Shown: positions 10,546 to 21,902 of the stretch, piece after piece
How positions within the stretch are numbered: the stretch's first letter is position 1
How the letters are laid out: each line of letters opens with the position of its first letter
DNA from: Dastarcus helophoroides
Lineage: Eukaryota; Arthropoda; Insecta; Coleoptera; Bothrideridae
NCBI GenBank assembly: GCA_028583605.1
Contig: CM053331.1
Span: forward strand, 870,501-934,500
Reading direction: 5' to 3'
Length of the DNA stretch: 64,000 nucleotides
Notes under the pieces: model-generated
Database searches by the model: none
What the model saw: the letters and a program-made list of their open reading frames with translations, nothing else
What the model was told of the DNA's origin: nothing
Position numbers and translations under genes: made by a program

Positions 10546-11010
10546 TCTGTCTTTCTGTCTTTCTGTCTTTCTGTCTTTCTGTCTTTCTGTCTCTCTGTCC
10601 TTCTGTCTTTCTGTCTCTCTGTCCTTCTGTCCTTCTGTCTTTCTGTCTTTCTGTCTTTCTGTCTTTCTGTCTTTCTGTCTTTCTGTCTTTCTGTCTTTCT
10701 GTCTTTCTGTCTTTCTGTCTTTCTGTCTTTCTGTCTTTCTGTCTTTCTGTCTTTCTGTCTTTCTGTCTTTCTGTCTTTCTGTCTTTCTGTCTTTCTGTCT
10801 TTCTGTCTTTCTGTCTTTCTGTCTTTCTGTCTTTCTGTCTTTCTGTCTTTCTGTCTTTCTGTCTTTCTGTCTTTCTGTCTTTCTGTCTTTGTGTCTTTGT
10901 GTCTTTCTGTCTTTCTGTCTTTCTGTCTTTCTGTCTTTCTGTCTTTCTGTCTTTCTGTCTTTCTGTCTTTCTGTCTTTCTGTCTTTCTGTCTTTCTGTCT
11001 TTCTGTCCCT
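10546..11010. repeat. TTTCTGTC octamer array
   Basis: Long near-perfect TTTCTGTC run with a few CTCTCTGT and CCTTCTGT variants near its left edge and two TTTGTGTC units at about 10887-10900. Confidence 0.96.
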
Positions 11011-11440
11011 CTGCTTTTTTGTCTTTCTTTCTGTATTTCTATCTTTCTGCCTTTCTGTAGTGTTTCTGTTTTTTTGTCTTTCTGTCTTTCTGTCTTTCTG
11101 TCTTTCTGTCTTTTTTTGAAGTTTCTGCCTTTTTGTAAAGTTTTTGTTTTTCTGCTTTTTTGTGACGTTTCTGTTTTTCTGTTTATTCGTCTATTCGTTT
11201 TTCTGTCATTCTGTCTTTCTGCTTTTGTGTATTTCTGTCTTTCTTTCTGTATTTCTCTCTTTCTGCCTTTGTATGATGTTTCTTTTTTCCTGTTTTTCTG
11301 TATTTTGGTTTTTCTGTCGTTATTTCTGTCTTTCTTTTTGTATTTCTGTTGATTTTCTGCTTTTCTATCTTTTGGCCATTTTGTTTTTATGTCTATTTTT
11401 TTGTTATTCGGCCTTTTTTTATTCTGTCTTTTTGTCTTTC
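11011..11440. repeat. Degenerate pyrimidine octamer DNA
   Basis: T-rich sequence with octamer spacing partly lost and AAGTTT/ACGTTT interruptions like those at 9.6-10.5 kb. No gene is seen. Confidence 0.7.
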
Positions 11441-11900
11441 TGTCTTTCTATCTCCCTATCTCCCTATCTCCCTATCTCCCTATCTCCCTATCTCCCTATC
11501 TCCCCATCTCCCCATCTCCCCATCTCCCCATCTCCCCATCTCCCCATCTTTCTATCTTTCTATCTTTCTATCTTTCTATCTTTCTATCTTTCTATCTTTC
11601 TATCTTTCTATCTTTCTATCTTTCTATCTTTCTATCTTTCTATCTTTCTATCTTTCTATCTTTCTATCTTTCTATCTTGCTATCTTGCTATCTTGCTATC
11701 TTGCTATCTTGCTATCTTGCTATCTTGCTATCTTGCTATCTTTCTATCTTTCTGTCTTTCTATCTTTCTATCTTTCTATCTTTCTATCTTTCTATCTTTC
11801 TATCTTTCTATCTTTCTATCTTTCTATCTTTCTATCTTTCTATCTTTCTATCTTTCTATCATTCTATCTTTCAATCTTTCTATATTTCTATATTTCTATC
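11441..11900. repeat. Octamer variants in homogeneous blocks
   Basis: Successive runs of single octamer variants: TATCTCCC, then CATCTCCC, then many TATCTTTC, then about eight TATCTTGC, then TATCTTTC again. Each variant is locally uniform with sharp borders. Confidence 0.95.
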
Positions 11901-13078
11901 TTTCTGTCTTTCTGTCTTTCTGTCTTTCTGTCTTTCTGCCTGTTTGTCTTTCTGTCTTTCTGTCTTTCTGTCCTTCTGTCCTTCTGTCTTTCTGTCTTTC
12001 TGTCTTTCTGTCTTTTTGTCTTTCTGTCTTTCTGTCTTTCTGTCTTTTTGTCTTTTTGTCTTTCTGTCTTTCTGTCTTTCTGTCTTTCTGTCTTTCTGTC
12101 TTTCTGTCTTTCTGTCTTTCTGTCTTTCTGTCTTTCTGTCTTTCTGTCTTTCTGTCTTTCTGTCTTTCTTTCTTTCTGTCTTTCTGTCTTTCTGTCTTTC
12201 TGTCTTTCTGTCTTTCTGTCTTTCTGTCTTTCTGTCTTTCTGTTTTTTTGTCTTTTATCTTTTTGTCTTTCGGCATTTTTGTCTTTGTGTGGACTTTCTG
12301 TCTTTTTGTCTTTCTGCCTTTCTGTCTTTCTGTCTTTCTGTCTTTCTGTCTTTCTGTCTTTCTGTCTTTTGGCCTTTCTGTTTTTTTGTCTTTTATCTTT
12401 TTGTCTTTCGGCATTTTTGTCTTTGTGTGGACTTTCTGTCTTTCTGTCTTTCTTTCTTTCTGTCTTTCTGTCTTTCTGTCTTTCTGTCTTTCTGTCTTTC
12501 TGTCTTTCTGTCTTTCTGTCTTTCTGTCTTTCTGTCTTTCTGTCTTTCTGTCTTTCTTTCTTTCTGTCTTTCTGTCTTTCTGTCTTTCTGTCTTTCTGTC
12601 TTTCTGTCTTTTGGCCTTTCTGTTTTTTTGTCTTTTATCTTTTTGTCTTTCGGCATTTTTGTCTTTGTGTGGACTTTCTGTCTTTCTGTCTTTTTGTCTT
12701 TCTGCCTTTCTGTCTTTCTGTCTTTCTGACTTTCTGCCTTTCTATCTTTCTGTCTTTCTGTCTTTCTGTCTTTCTGTCTTTCTGTCTTTCTGTCTTTCTG
12801 TCTTTCTGTCTTTCTGTCTTTCTGTCTTTCTGTCTTTCTGTCTTTCTGTCTTTCTGTCTTTCTGTCTTTCTTTCTTTCTGTCTTTCTGTCTTTCTGTCTT
12901 TCTGTCTTTCTGTCTTTCTGTCTTTCTGTCTTTCTGTCTTTCTGTCTTTCTGTCTTTCTGTCTTTCCGTCCTTTCGTCTTTCCGTCTTTTTGTCTTTACG
13001 TCTTCTTTCCGTCTTGCCGTCTTGCCGTCTTGCCGTCTTGCCGTCTTGCCGTCTTGCCGTCTTTCCATCTTTCTGTCT
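11901..13078. repeat. TTTCTGTC array with three copies of a variant cassette
   Basis: TTTCTGTC arrays enclose a cassette reading TCTTTTATCTTTTTG, CTTTCGGCATTTTTG and TTTGTGTGGACTTTC. It occurs at about 12250, 12390 and 12630. The array ends in TTTCCGTC and about seven TTGCCGTC units (13010-13065). Confidence 0.93.
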
Positions 13079-13330
13079 GATTTGTTACATTAAAATTTAA
13101 AAAAAAAACAAAATTTGTTGATTTAATTCAGAATTTTGAAAAAATAATCAATATTTCACAGGAAATATTCGAAGGTGGCAAAGGCCAACAAGCAAAAAAA
13201 AATCAGAGTTAACAGTTGAAATTTCGTCTCTTTTCTTGAGACTCCGTAAATAAACTCAAAATTTCCTACTTTTTATTTCTCGAAATTTCGAGATTAATAT
13301 CGAAATATGAAGTTTAAAGTCGAAATTTTG
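13079..13330. other. AT-rich array-flank segment, copy 2
   Basis: Follows the octamer array and shares ordered similarity with 8341-8460 (GATTTAATTCAGAATTTTGA). It also matches 17790-17900: CGAAGGTG, then AAAGG, CAA and an A-run, then GAGTTAACAGTTGAAATTTC. Confidence 0.65.
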
Positions 13331-15600
13331 ACTTTAATCTCGAAATTTTTATACTCTATGGTTAGGTTGGTTAGGCAGGTAACAGTTACACCCCATCACG
13401 CCCCTTACACAAACATTTTGAAGTTGGCAATAGGGTACAATAATTTCAATTTTTATTAAACAATATTGCAACTTTTTTTCGAAATTTTGAAATTAGAGAC
13501 GAAATTTCGAAAGAAAAAAGTGGAAATTTCGAAATTAAACTCGAAATTACGAGAATATTAATGTTACGATTTCGGAAAAAAAAAGTTTAAATTTCAAGAT
13601 TAAAGTCCACATTTCGAGACTAAAATCGAAATTTTTAGATCGAAGTAGGAACTTCGAGATTACCTAAAGTCGAGATTTCTTTTAAAAAACTCGAAATTTA
13701 GGTTTAAAATTGAAATTTCTAAAAAAAATTATATTTAATCGAGGGCCTTCGCAGAAATATCGAAATATGTGTAAAAAAAAACTAAAAATCATCATTTAAA
13801 TATCAAGATAATATTGACTTTTGAACATTCGACTTTCTTCTTTAAATTTTTTTTTAAACATTAAGATTTCTAAAGAAAATTCAAAATTTTTAAAGAATCA
13901 TTATTAAATAATTTATTATTTCAAATTTAATTGTCAAATTTGATTTCTTTTTAAATAAAATAAAAAAATTCAAATTTGTTTTACTTACTTCGTGAAGTAT
14001 TTAAATTGAAAACTTTTTTTGCGAAATAAACTCGATTTTTTTCCTCGAAATCTGAAATGTTGACCCTTAAAAAACCTGTAAAATTCAAGTCTAACAATAA
14101 GACTCAAATTTTGCCAAAGCGCAAATTTCCTTAAATTCCTTGGAGACCTGAAGAAACAGACTGTCAAAAATACTTTCACAAAAAAAATTGCTACTCCAGA
14201 AGTCGATTATCAAGAAACCAGATAGATTTCCTAATTATCGACTACTGGGGAAGTCCAGAGCGCATACATACGTCATTTTATTCCTAAAATGTTTAGTACA
14301 TTCATTTAAAAGAAAACCCCTTTCCATGCATATTAACTATGTCAACATTACACAGATTTTTGCCCATACGTAAATGTTTTGTTACATAAAAATCACCAAG
14401 CATAAGCTAATGGTAAAAAAATCTGTTCAAACCACAAACTTATGAAATGTTGACTTTTTTTCTAGTTATAAACCTAAGCATAGTACTGGCACCCCTGAGA
14501 AAAAATCCAAGCAACTTGGCAAAAATTGTGGGCGATTCATCTGACCGTACAATCTTCTTCAGCCGGTTGATAACGAGTCGTGGTCCGTAAATCATTCGTG
14601 GGCCCTCAAAGCCGATAGGAAATCACCTAAAGCCCACATTCTTGCGTGTGTGTATTAATATAACATTCATAAATCTAGGGATTGTTAGATGGCGTACAAC
14701 ATGATGGATTTTACAAACATTTAACCAGCAATTTAATCCCGACGTTATGCCTTATTAAAATGCTCATTCAAAGCCTGACTATACACGTAGGCAGACTACG
14801 ATAATTCATCTTCAATGAGCCGGAATTGCATAAGTCATCCGTCCGCAACAGCACAACGGAACGCGCAGATATTAGAAATTTATCCGGGATTATTACGACA
14901 TCGCGAAAACGCATTACGACAAATCAAAGTATCGGTGGAAAACCTGAACTTTGGCCTATACGCGCTTTGATTTCAGCTTGAAATATCGCATTCTTTGGTT
15001 TGAGTATCCACCGTAAACCATTACGAAAGTAATCTGGCCCAAATTAATTAATATCAAGAAGTATGAGAGTAGCTCATATCGAAGGAGCTGAATTAATCCA
15101 AAGACGATAAGTCGTGACGTACATAAAATAATCAACAAGCAAATTTCTTACTTTAATTAAGAGACAAATTTCCTACCTTAATTCAAGTATTTAAGAAAAT
15201 GATAAACTGTCTGTCCTGGTCACTTTCCCTGTGATAAATTTCTCCTGCGTCAGTTGACACCAGATGCTGTTACTTTTGACAGGAAAACTGAAAAATTTTT
15301 AGCATGCTGATTTCAAACAACGTCACAAGGACCGAACGTTTGCCTGGCAACCGATCGCTTGGCAAAAGTATCCTCTCAGTTCCTGTCTTTAAATGTTAGA
15401 TAAAATTAATAAACATTTCTGTCTTTAGCTATTTTCAGTTTTTGTCTTTAGTTGATCAAACTAATTCAGACAAGTGATAAGACTGAAATCGAATCAAATG
15501 AATTTAGACTTACGTTCAAAATGAAAATCGCTGAAAATGTCTAACGAGTTCAGATCCATCTTAAAACTGGAAACTGCAACGTTCGATGTAACTAAAGTCG
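13331..15600. other. AT-rich non-coding DNA
   Basis: 13.3-13.8 kb contains loosely repeated CGAAATTTCGAGATTAAA-like words in both orientations. 14.2-15.6 kb is single-copy. Open frames are short (about 60 codons) with no recognisable product. No RNA gene was seen. Confidence 0.5.
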
Positions 15601-15895
15601 CAAAGGTGACTAGTGCTGAAGCCACTGTTTTGTATTATGTAAGATTGAGACATTGGAGCTCCAGATGTATTCTCCTGAGACTTTGGAGCGCCAGATGTAT
15701 TCTCTTGAGACTTTAGAGGTCCAGATGGATTCTCTTCGGATTTTAGATTCTTCAAATGCTCTTTTAGAGATCTTTACTTTTTTTAAAGAGCTTCAAATAC
15801 ATCTTTAAGACTGAAACAGCTCCAACATCATTCAATTTTTCACTTTGGAAGTTTCTTTTATAGAGCCACCAAGTGAGAAAAGTTTGACCAATTCT
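15600..15895. repeat. Dispersed repeat with 30-bp internal units, copy A
   Basis: Three 30-bp units beginning GAGACTTTGGAGC and ending GTATTCTC lie at about 15645-15735. They are followed by TCTTTACTTTTTTTAAAGAG, ACTGAAACAGCTCC, CATTCAATTTT and GAGCCACCAAGTGAGAA. The same order recurs at 21030-21290 in the same orientation. Read on the minus strand, the 30-bp units give a KSQENTSGAP decapeptide repeat. The adjoining part has stops, so no gene is called. Confidence 0.8.
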
Positions 15896-17737
15896 TCTTC
15901 TTATTCTTTCAATTATTCTCCTATATCCTCTTTTTTCTCCTTCTCCTCCTTCTTGTTCGTCTCTCTCCCCTAATTGTTTTTCACTACCTATTTCTATGTC
16001 CCTTTCGTCGTCTTCGACTTCTCCTTCTTTCTTTTATGTCTCTTTTTCTTTGTGTCTTTTTGTCTTTTCGTTTTTTCGTCTTTTCGTCTTTTCGTCTTTT
16101 CGTCTTTTCGTCTTTTCGTTTTTTCGGCTTTTCGTCTTTTCGTCTTTTCGTCTTTTCGCCTTTTCGTCCTTTCGTCTGTCTTTCTGTCTTCCTGTCTTTC
16201 TGTCTTTCTGTCTTTCTGTCTTTCTGTCTTTCTGTCTTTCTGTCTTTCTGTCTTTCTGTCTTTCTGTCTTTCTGTCTTTCTGTCTTTCTGTCTTTCTGTC
16301 TTTCTGTCTTTCTGTCTTTCTGTCTTTCTGTCTTTCTGTCTTTCTGTCTTTCTGTCTTTCTGTCTTTCTGTCTTTCTGTCTTTCTGTCTTTCTGTCTTTC
16401 TGTCTTTCTGTCTTTCTGTCTTTCTGTCTTTCTGTCTTTCTGTCTTTCTGTCTTTCTGTCTTTCTGTCTTTCTGTCTTTCTGTCTTTCTGTCTTTCTGCC
16501 TTTCTGTCTTTTTGTCTTTCTGTCTTTTTGTTTGTCTATATTTCTGTCTTTTTGTTTTTATGTCGTTATGTCTTTATGTCTTTTTGTCTTTGTGTCTTTC
16601 TGTCTGTCTTTTTGTTTTTTTGTACTCTTACCTTTCCATCTATGTGCCTTTCTGTTCTTTTGTCTTTTTGTCTTTCTGTTTTTCTGTCTTTCTGTCTTTC
16701 TGTCTTTCGGTCTTTTCATCTTTCTGTCTTTCTGTCTTTCTGGCTTTCGGTCTTTTCATCTTTCTATCTTTCTGTCTTTCTGTCTTTCTGTCTTTCTGTC
16801 TTTCTGTCTTTCTGTCTTTCTGTCTTTCTGTCTTTCCGTCTTTCCGTCTTTCCGTCTTTCCGTCTTTCCGTCTTTCCGTCTTTCTGTCTTTCTGTCTTTC
16901 TGTCTTTCTGTCTTTCTGTCTTTCTGTCTTTCTGTCTTTCTGTCTTTCTGTCTTTCTGTCTTTCTGTCTTTCTGTCTTTCTGACTTTCTATCTTTTTGTT
17001 TTTATGTCGTTATGTCTTTACGTCTTTTTGTGTTTGTGTCTTTCTGTCTCTCTTTTTGTTTTTCTGTACTCTTACCTTTCCATCTATCTGCCTTTCTGTC
17101 CTTCTGTCTTTCTGTCTTTTTCTGTCTTTCTGTCTTTCTGTCTTTCTGTCTTTCTGTCTTTCTGTCTTTCTGTCTTTCTGTCTTTCTGTCTTTCTGTCTT
17201 TCTGTCTTTCTGTCTTTCTGTCTTTCTGTCTTTCTGTCTTTCTGTCTTTCTGTCTTTCTGTCTTTCTGTCTTTCTGTCTTTCTGTCTTTCTGTCTTTCTG
17301 TCTTTCTGTCTTTCTGTCTTTCTGTCTTTTTGTCTTTCTGTCTTTCTGTCTTTCTGTCTTTTTGTCTTTCTGTCTTTTTGTTTGTCTATCTTTCTGTCTT
17401 TTTGTTTTTATGTCGTTATGTCTTTATGTCTTTTTGTCTTTGTGTCTTTCTGTCTGTCTTTTTGTTTTTTTGTACTCTTACCTTTCCATCTATCTGCGTT
17501 TCTGTTCTTTTGTCTTTCTGTCTTTCTGTTTTTCTGTCTTTCTGTCCTTTTGTCTTTCTGTCTTTCTGCCTTTCTGGATTTCTGTCTTTCTGCCTTTCTG
17601 CATATCTGTCCTTCTGTATTTCTGTCTTTGTGTCTGTCATTCTGTCCTTCTGTCTTTCTGTCCTTCTATCTTTCTGTCTTTTCGTCCATCTGTCTCTCTG
17701 TATTTCTGCCCTGCTATTTTTCTGTCTTTCTGTTTTA
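15896..17737. repeat. Second TTTCTGTC array with ~140-bp cassettes
   Basis: Begins with TTTTCGTC octamers (16060-16180), then TTTCTGTC. TTTCCGTC runs occur near 16835-16880. A complex cassette marked by TTATGTCGTTATGTC, GTACTCTTACCTTTCCATCT and a CTTTCTGTTC-like end is present at about 16555, 17000 and 17405. This makes the region a higher-order array with 400-450-bp spacing. Confidence 0.95.
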
Positions 17738-17937
17738 TTAACACGAAATTTGGGCTTTTTTCTTTAAAAAATATCATTTCAAAGATTTTTTTATACGAAG
17801 GTGAAGAAAGGACATCAAATTAAAAAAAAATTGTACAATTTTCGAGTTAAAAGTTAAAATTTCGATTTTTTCTCTAAACTGCAAGATTAATCTCGAATTT
17901 TCAAATTTTTCATTTTGGAAAATCTCGAGATTACGAA
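17738..17937. other. AT-rich array-flank segment, copy 3
   Basis: Relates to the segments at 8341 (TTATTAACACGAAATTTGGG side) and 13150-13260 (ACGAAGGTG, then GAGTTAAAAGTTAAAATTTC). Confidence 0.65.
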
Positions 17938-19900
17938 ATGGTAAAGTTAGGCTTCTTCCAATTCTTCTCCTCTTTTTTCCTTCTCATTCTTTTCCGTCCT
18001 TTTCCCCTCATTCTTTTTCATTACATAATTCAACCTCCCTTTTGTCTTCTTCTTCCACTTCTCTTATTCTTCGTTTCTTACTTCTCCTTCTTATCCACTT
18101 CTATTCCTAATTATTCTTGTATTTTTTATTCGTCTTTATTTGTTTTTCTATTTCTCTTTTTCCATTTTATTCTTCTTTGTTCCTTTTATCATACTTCTTT
18201 TTCTGTACCACCTTTTTCTTATTTTCGTATTGTCTCCTTCTTCGTTTTTCGTCTTCTTCTATTTCTTTTGATATTATTCCTTTTTCTCTATCTTATTCTT
18301 GATGTTCTCCTTCTTCTCATCATCCTTTTCATCTTTCTTCTTCTTTTTCTTATCCTCTTTCTTTTTCTGCTATTTCTTTTTTTCCTTTTTCTCATTTCTT
18401 CTTTCTTATCCATATCTTTTATCTCCTATTCTTTCATTTTTTTATTTCTTTTCTTTCTTCTACTTTTTCGCTTCTTTTTCTTAATTTTTTCTTTTTCGTT
18501 CTCTTTTGCCATTTTTACTTTTTCATCAGTTTTACCTTTTTTTTTCCTTTCTTTTAAATTAAGTTTTTTCTTCTTTTTTTCAATTTTTCTCCTTTTTCTA
18601 TCCTTTTCTTTCCTTCTTGCCTTCTTTCTTTTTCTTCCCTTCTTCTTTTTACTCATCTTTTTCTTCTCTCCCTCCTTTTCTGCTTCTTATCTCTGTCTCC
18701 TTATTATTCTGGCCTTTTTCTTTTTTTTTTTCGTTTTTCTTTTCTTATTCTTTTGCTTCTTTTCATTTGTCTTTCTTACTTTTCTCATACTTTTCTTTTG
18801 TATTATCTTCTTTCTTTTTTCCTACCCTTTCCTTACTTTCTTTTCTTCTCTTTTTTCCTCCTTTTGGTAACTGTTCTTCCCTTTCTTCTCCTTCTTCGTA
18901 TTTGTCTTTATTGCCGCTTATTTTGCTTTTCTTTTAATTGCTTGCATATATTACTTTTGTCCTGCTCCTCCATTCTCATTTTTTCTTCCTCTTTTTCTTC
19001 TGCTTCTTCTCCTACTTTTTCTGTCAATTTTTCCTCTTCTTTTCCTCATTTCTCTCTTCTTGTATTTCATTTCTTTCAACTCTTTTTCTTTCATGTTTTT
19101 TCTGTCCTTCTTCTACTTCTTTTTCTTCCTTTTAAGCTTTTTACTTTCCTTTTCTACTTGTTTTTGTTCTTATTATTTCTTTTCTACTTTTCGCCCCTCT
19201 TTTCCATTTTAAATTTTTCATCAGCCTCACCTTCTTATTCTATTTTAACGTCAACTTCTTTTCTGTTTAAGTTTATTTTCTTCTTCTTTGTCCTTCAGTT
19301 TCTATTTTTTCCTTTTTCTCTTTCTTTTCCGTCTTTTTTTTTTCTTCTTCTTCACCTTTTTTGCGTCCCTTTTTGCCTTCTTCTTATCTTGTTATCTTTC
19401 TTAATCTCTTCCCTTTCTTATTATTCTGGTCCACTTCCTTTGTCTCATTTTTCTCTTTCTTCTTTTTAGTTTTCTTTCTTTTTTTTTCGCATACTTCTCT
19501 TTCTTTACCATCTCACTCCTTTTTCTCTTTGTTTTACTGTGTCTTCTTATTTTCCTTGTTTAGTTACGGTTCTTGCCTTCCTGTTTCTTCAGATTTTTTC
19601 CTTCAACTTCTTTAGCTTCATCTTTTTTGCTTTTTAGTTCTTTTTTCTCATTTCATTTCTCTTCTTCTTCTCCTCTTCCTTCTTCTCTTTCCTTTTCTTC
19701 TATTTCTTCTTCCCTTCCTTCTTCTGCTGTTTCTTCTTTCCTCTTTGCTTATTTTTTTTCTTCGACATATTTTTCTATTTTCGTTTTCTTTTTATTCTCC
19801 TTCTTCATTATCTTTACCTTCTCATCTTCTTTTTTTCTTTCCCTTTGTTTTCTTCTGCTTCTTTTAGTTGTTTTTCTTTTTTCTTTGTCTTCGTTTTTAT
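17938..19900. repeat. Aperiodic polypyrimidine tract
   Basis: Nearly 2 kb of C/T-rich sequence (TTC, TTTC, CTTCTT words) without a stable period. It differs in kind from the octamer arrays. Long Phe/Ser/Leu open frames are composition artefacts. It abuts an inverted-repeat element arm on its right. Confidence 0.9.
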
Positions 19901-19902
19901 TA

Positions 19903-20005
19903 AAATTGAAATACAGAACTTGTCCCTTGAAACCAAGAAAGATTAAAAAACACAACAATGGTTGCTCTAACGCGTTTCGACCGCCAAGCTGACATCTTCA
20001 GAGAG
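19903..20005. mobile_element. Inverted-repeat element, copy 2 (left arm only)
   Basis: Contains ATTGAAATACAGAACTTGTC, CTTGAAACCAAGAAAGATTA and GGTTGCTCTAACGCGTTTCG. CAAGCTGACATCTTCAGAGA ends the recognisable part. The outer end abuts the polypyrimidine tract; the other arm is absent. Confidence 0.8.
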
Positions 20006-20190
20006 AAATTAACATCTAATCTTAAAATTTACCCTTATATACTAAGAATATTCGCTTCGTGCATGATCGACCGCATCCGAACGCGCGTGCTCATCCAATC
20101 ATATACGTCGTAGTGTGTCACAATTCCTTATCTATTGACATTAATTATTTTTAACAGAGATGAATGGTCTAAAGGCCCAGCACAACCATT
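20006..20190. other. Short single-copy interval
   Basis: Non-repetitive sequence of mixed composition with no gene signal. Confidence 0.4.
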
Positions 20191-20395
20191 CATAAGGTTG
20201 TCTCCAGCGTTCCCTTTCTTGTTTTTCTTTTCTATGTCTTCTTTTCCTTTTTTTCTTCTTATCCCCGTCTTCTTTTATTATTTTGGCCTTTTCCGTTTTC
20301 TCTGTTTTCCTTTTCTTTTTCCCTTTCTTCTTGTTATTGGTCTTTCTTCTTGTTATTGGTCTTTCTTCCTTTTCTCATACTTCTCTTTGTTTAAC
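20191..20395. repeat. Polypyrimidine tract
   Basis: Continuation of the aperiodic C/T-rich sequence. It contains a direct duplication of CTTCTTGTTATTGGTCTTTC. It leads into the left arm of the hairpin. Confidence 0.8.
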
Positions 20396-20785
20396 ATCTT
20401 TTCTTTTTTTCTTTTTGTTTTTCCTCTTATTCTTTACTATCTTTACCTTATTCTTCATGGTAGACCCTTATTGACCGGAAATATTATGTTTTTTTCGATT
20501 TATTTAACATTTCTTCGGCCCAGTTTGGAAATATTTAAATTTTTATGGTTTGTTGACAATTTTCTAAACAGTTTTTGAATATCACGTAGTCGCATTTCAA
20601 AAACTGTTTAGAAAATTGTCAACAAACCATAAAAATTTAAATATTTCCAAACTGGGCCGAAGAAATGTTAAATAAATTGAAAAAAACATAATATTTCCGG
20701 TCAATAAGGGGGTCTACCATGAAGAATAAGGTAAAGATAGTAAAGAATGAGAGGAAAAACAAAAAGAAAAAAAGAAAGAAATGTT
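20396..20785. repeat. Long near-perfect inverted repeat (hairpin)
   Basis: Left arm about 20396-20579, right arm about 20596-20785, loop 16 bp. The inner part is almost identical: CAGTTTTTGAA pairs with TTCAAAAACTG, and GCCCAGTTTGG with CCAAACTGGGC. Small indels appear only near the outer end. The outer part of the left arm is polypyrimidine and the right arm is its purine complement. The end of the right arm is followed by a second copy of GTTAAATAAATTGAAAAAAA at about 20782-20805. There are no coding signs. Confidence 0.92.
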
Positions 20786-21029
20786 AAATAAATTGAAAAA
20801 AACATATCTTTACCTTCTTTTTTTCTTCCTCTGTTTTCTTCTCCTTCACTATATTTACCTTCTTCTCATTTCTTCTCTTTTTCTTCGTCGTCTTCATATT
20901 CACTACATTTACCGTCTCCGCCTCCTTTCATTTTCTTTTCCTTCTCATTCTTCCTCTTCTTCTTCACTATCTCTTCCTTCTTCTCTTTTCTTCTTCTTTT
21001 CCTTCGTTTTCTTTTCTTTCTTTTCATTA
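20786..21029. repeat. Short duplicate plus polypyrimidine tract
   Basis: Starts with the duplicated arm segment (to about 20812), then C/T-rich sequence with TTCACTATATTTACC and TTCACTACATTTACC near-repeats. Confidence 0.75.
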
Positions 21030-21290
21030 GTAAAATTGGGACTTTAGAGCTTCAGACGTATTTTCTTGAGACTTTAGAGCTTCAGACGTATTTTCTTGAG
21101 ACCTTAGAGTACCAGATGGATTCTTGTGGGACTTTAGATCTACAAATGTTCTCCAGAGATCTCTACATCTCTTGAGGACGTCTTTGAGACTGGAACAGCT
21201 CCTACACCATTCAATTCTCACATTGACTTACTCTTTACTTAAGGAGGTTTCTTTTAGAGTTACCAAGCGAGAAGATAGACCAATTTCAAC
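21030..21290. repeat. Dispersed repeat with 30-bp internal units, copy B
   Basis: Second copy of the element at 15600-15895, same orientation. It has 30-bp units with GAGACTTTAGAGCTTCAG, then CTGGAACAGCTCC, CACCATTCAATT and GTTACCAAGCGAGAA. The minus strand is open for 64 codons with SQENTSEALK repeats. In this copy the polypyrimidine tract lies on the opposite side from copy A. Confidence 0.8.
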
Positions 21291-21900
21291 AAAAATTTGA
21301 AAATTTGTCGATACAAAATTGATTGAAGATCGCGAATTATCCAGATTTCGCTGGTCCCCTCATCTCCGTTAGAACACATGATGTAAATTTGAATTCCAAT
21401 GAATTTTTTGTTGAGCTTATTTCTCTGCTCAAGTTTTCCCCTGTAATTCGTTCACTATTAAGTCATTATCTCGTTATACCGAAATACTGAAGGTTCCCAT
21501 AAGCGCAGACGTGTGCTGACAGTCCAGGTGGAAACCTTATCATTAAGAAATCAAAAATGTGATCTCATTCACTACCCTGGCGGATGTATCCATCAAAGAT
21601 ATGTTTACTTCCTCTTCAAAGCGTATTGTATTTGTAAATTCATCTATGTTAATTCTAATTACGTTTCCGAAGCGAATCGTACGAATGACGAAGCGTTTTA
21701 ACACTTTTAAAGTCACTAAAAAATTACGTACAAAACGTTACTTGTAATTTTTAAATTGGAACCATTCTTAAAAGCGTAAAATTGACATCAGTGCAACTAA
21801 AGAATACACAATCGTGATTCTAATGCACACGCTAATAGGTTTAAACATTTATTAGATACGTAGTTTGGAAACCAAAGACCGGTTTCGATCTTGTTAGATC
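21291..21900. other. Single-copy non-coding DNA
   Basis: No repeat structure or gene recognised. Two overlapping 62-codon frames near 21.5-21.75 kb lack any supporting motif. Confidence 0.45.
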
Positions 21901-21902
21901 TC

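Noticed and set aside
8487..17823. Very long open frames rich in Phe, Ser, Leu and Cys
   Set aside because: An octamer without stop codons is open in every frame. The same peptide appears in all three frames, so this is repeat arithmetic, not coding.
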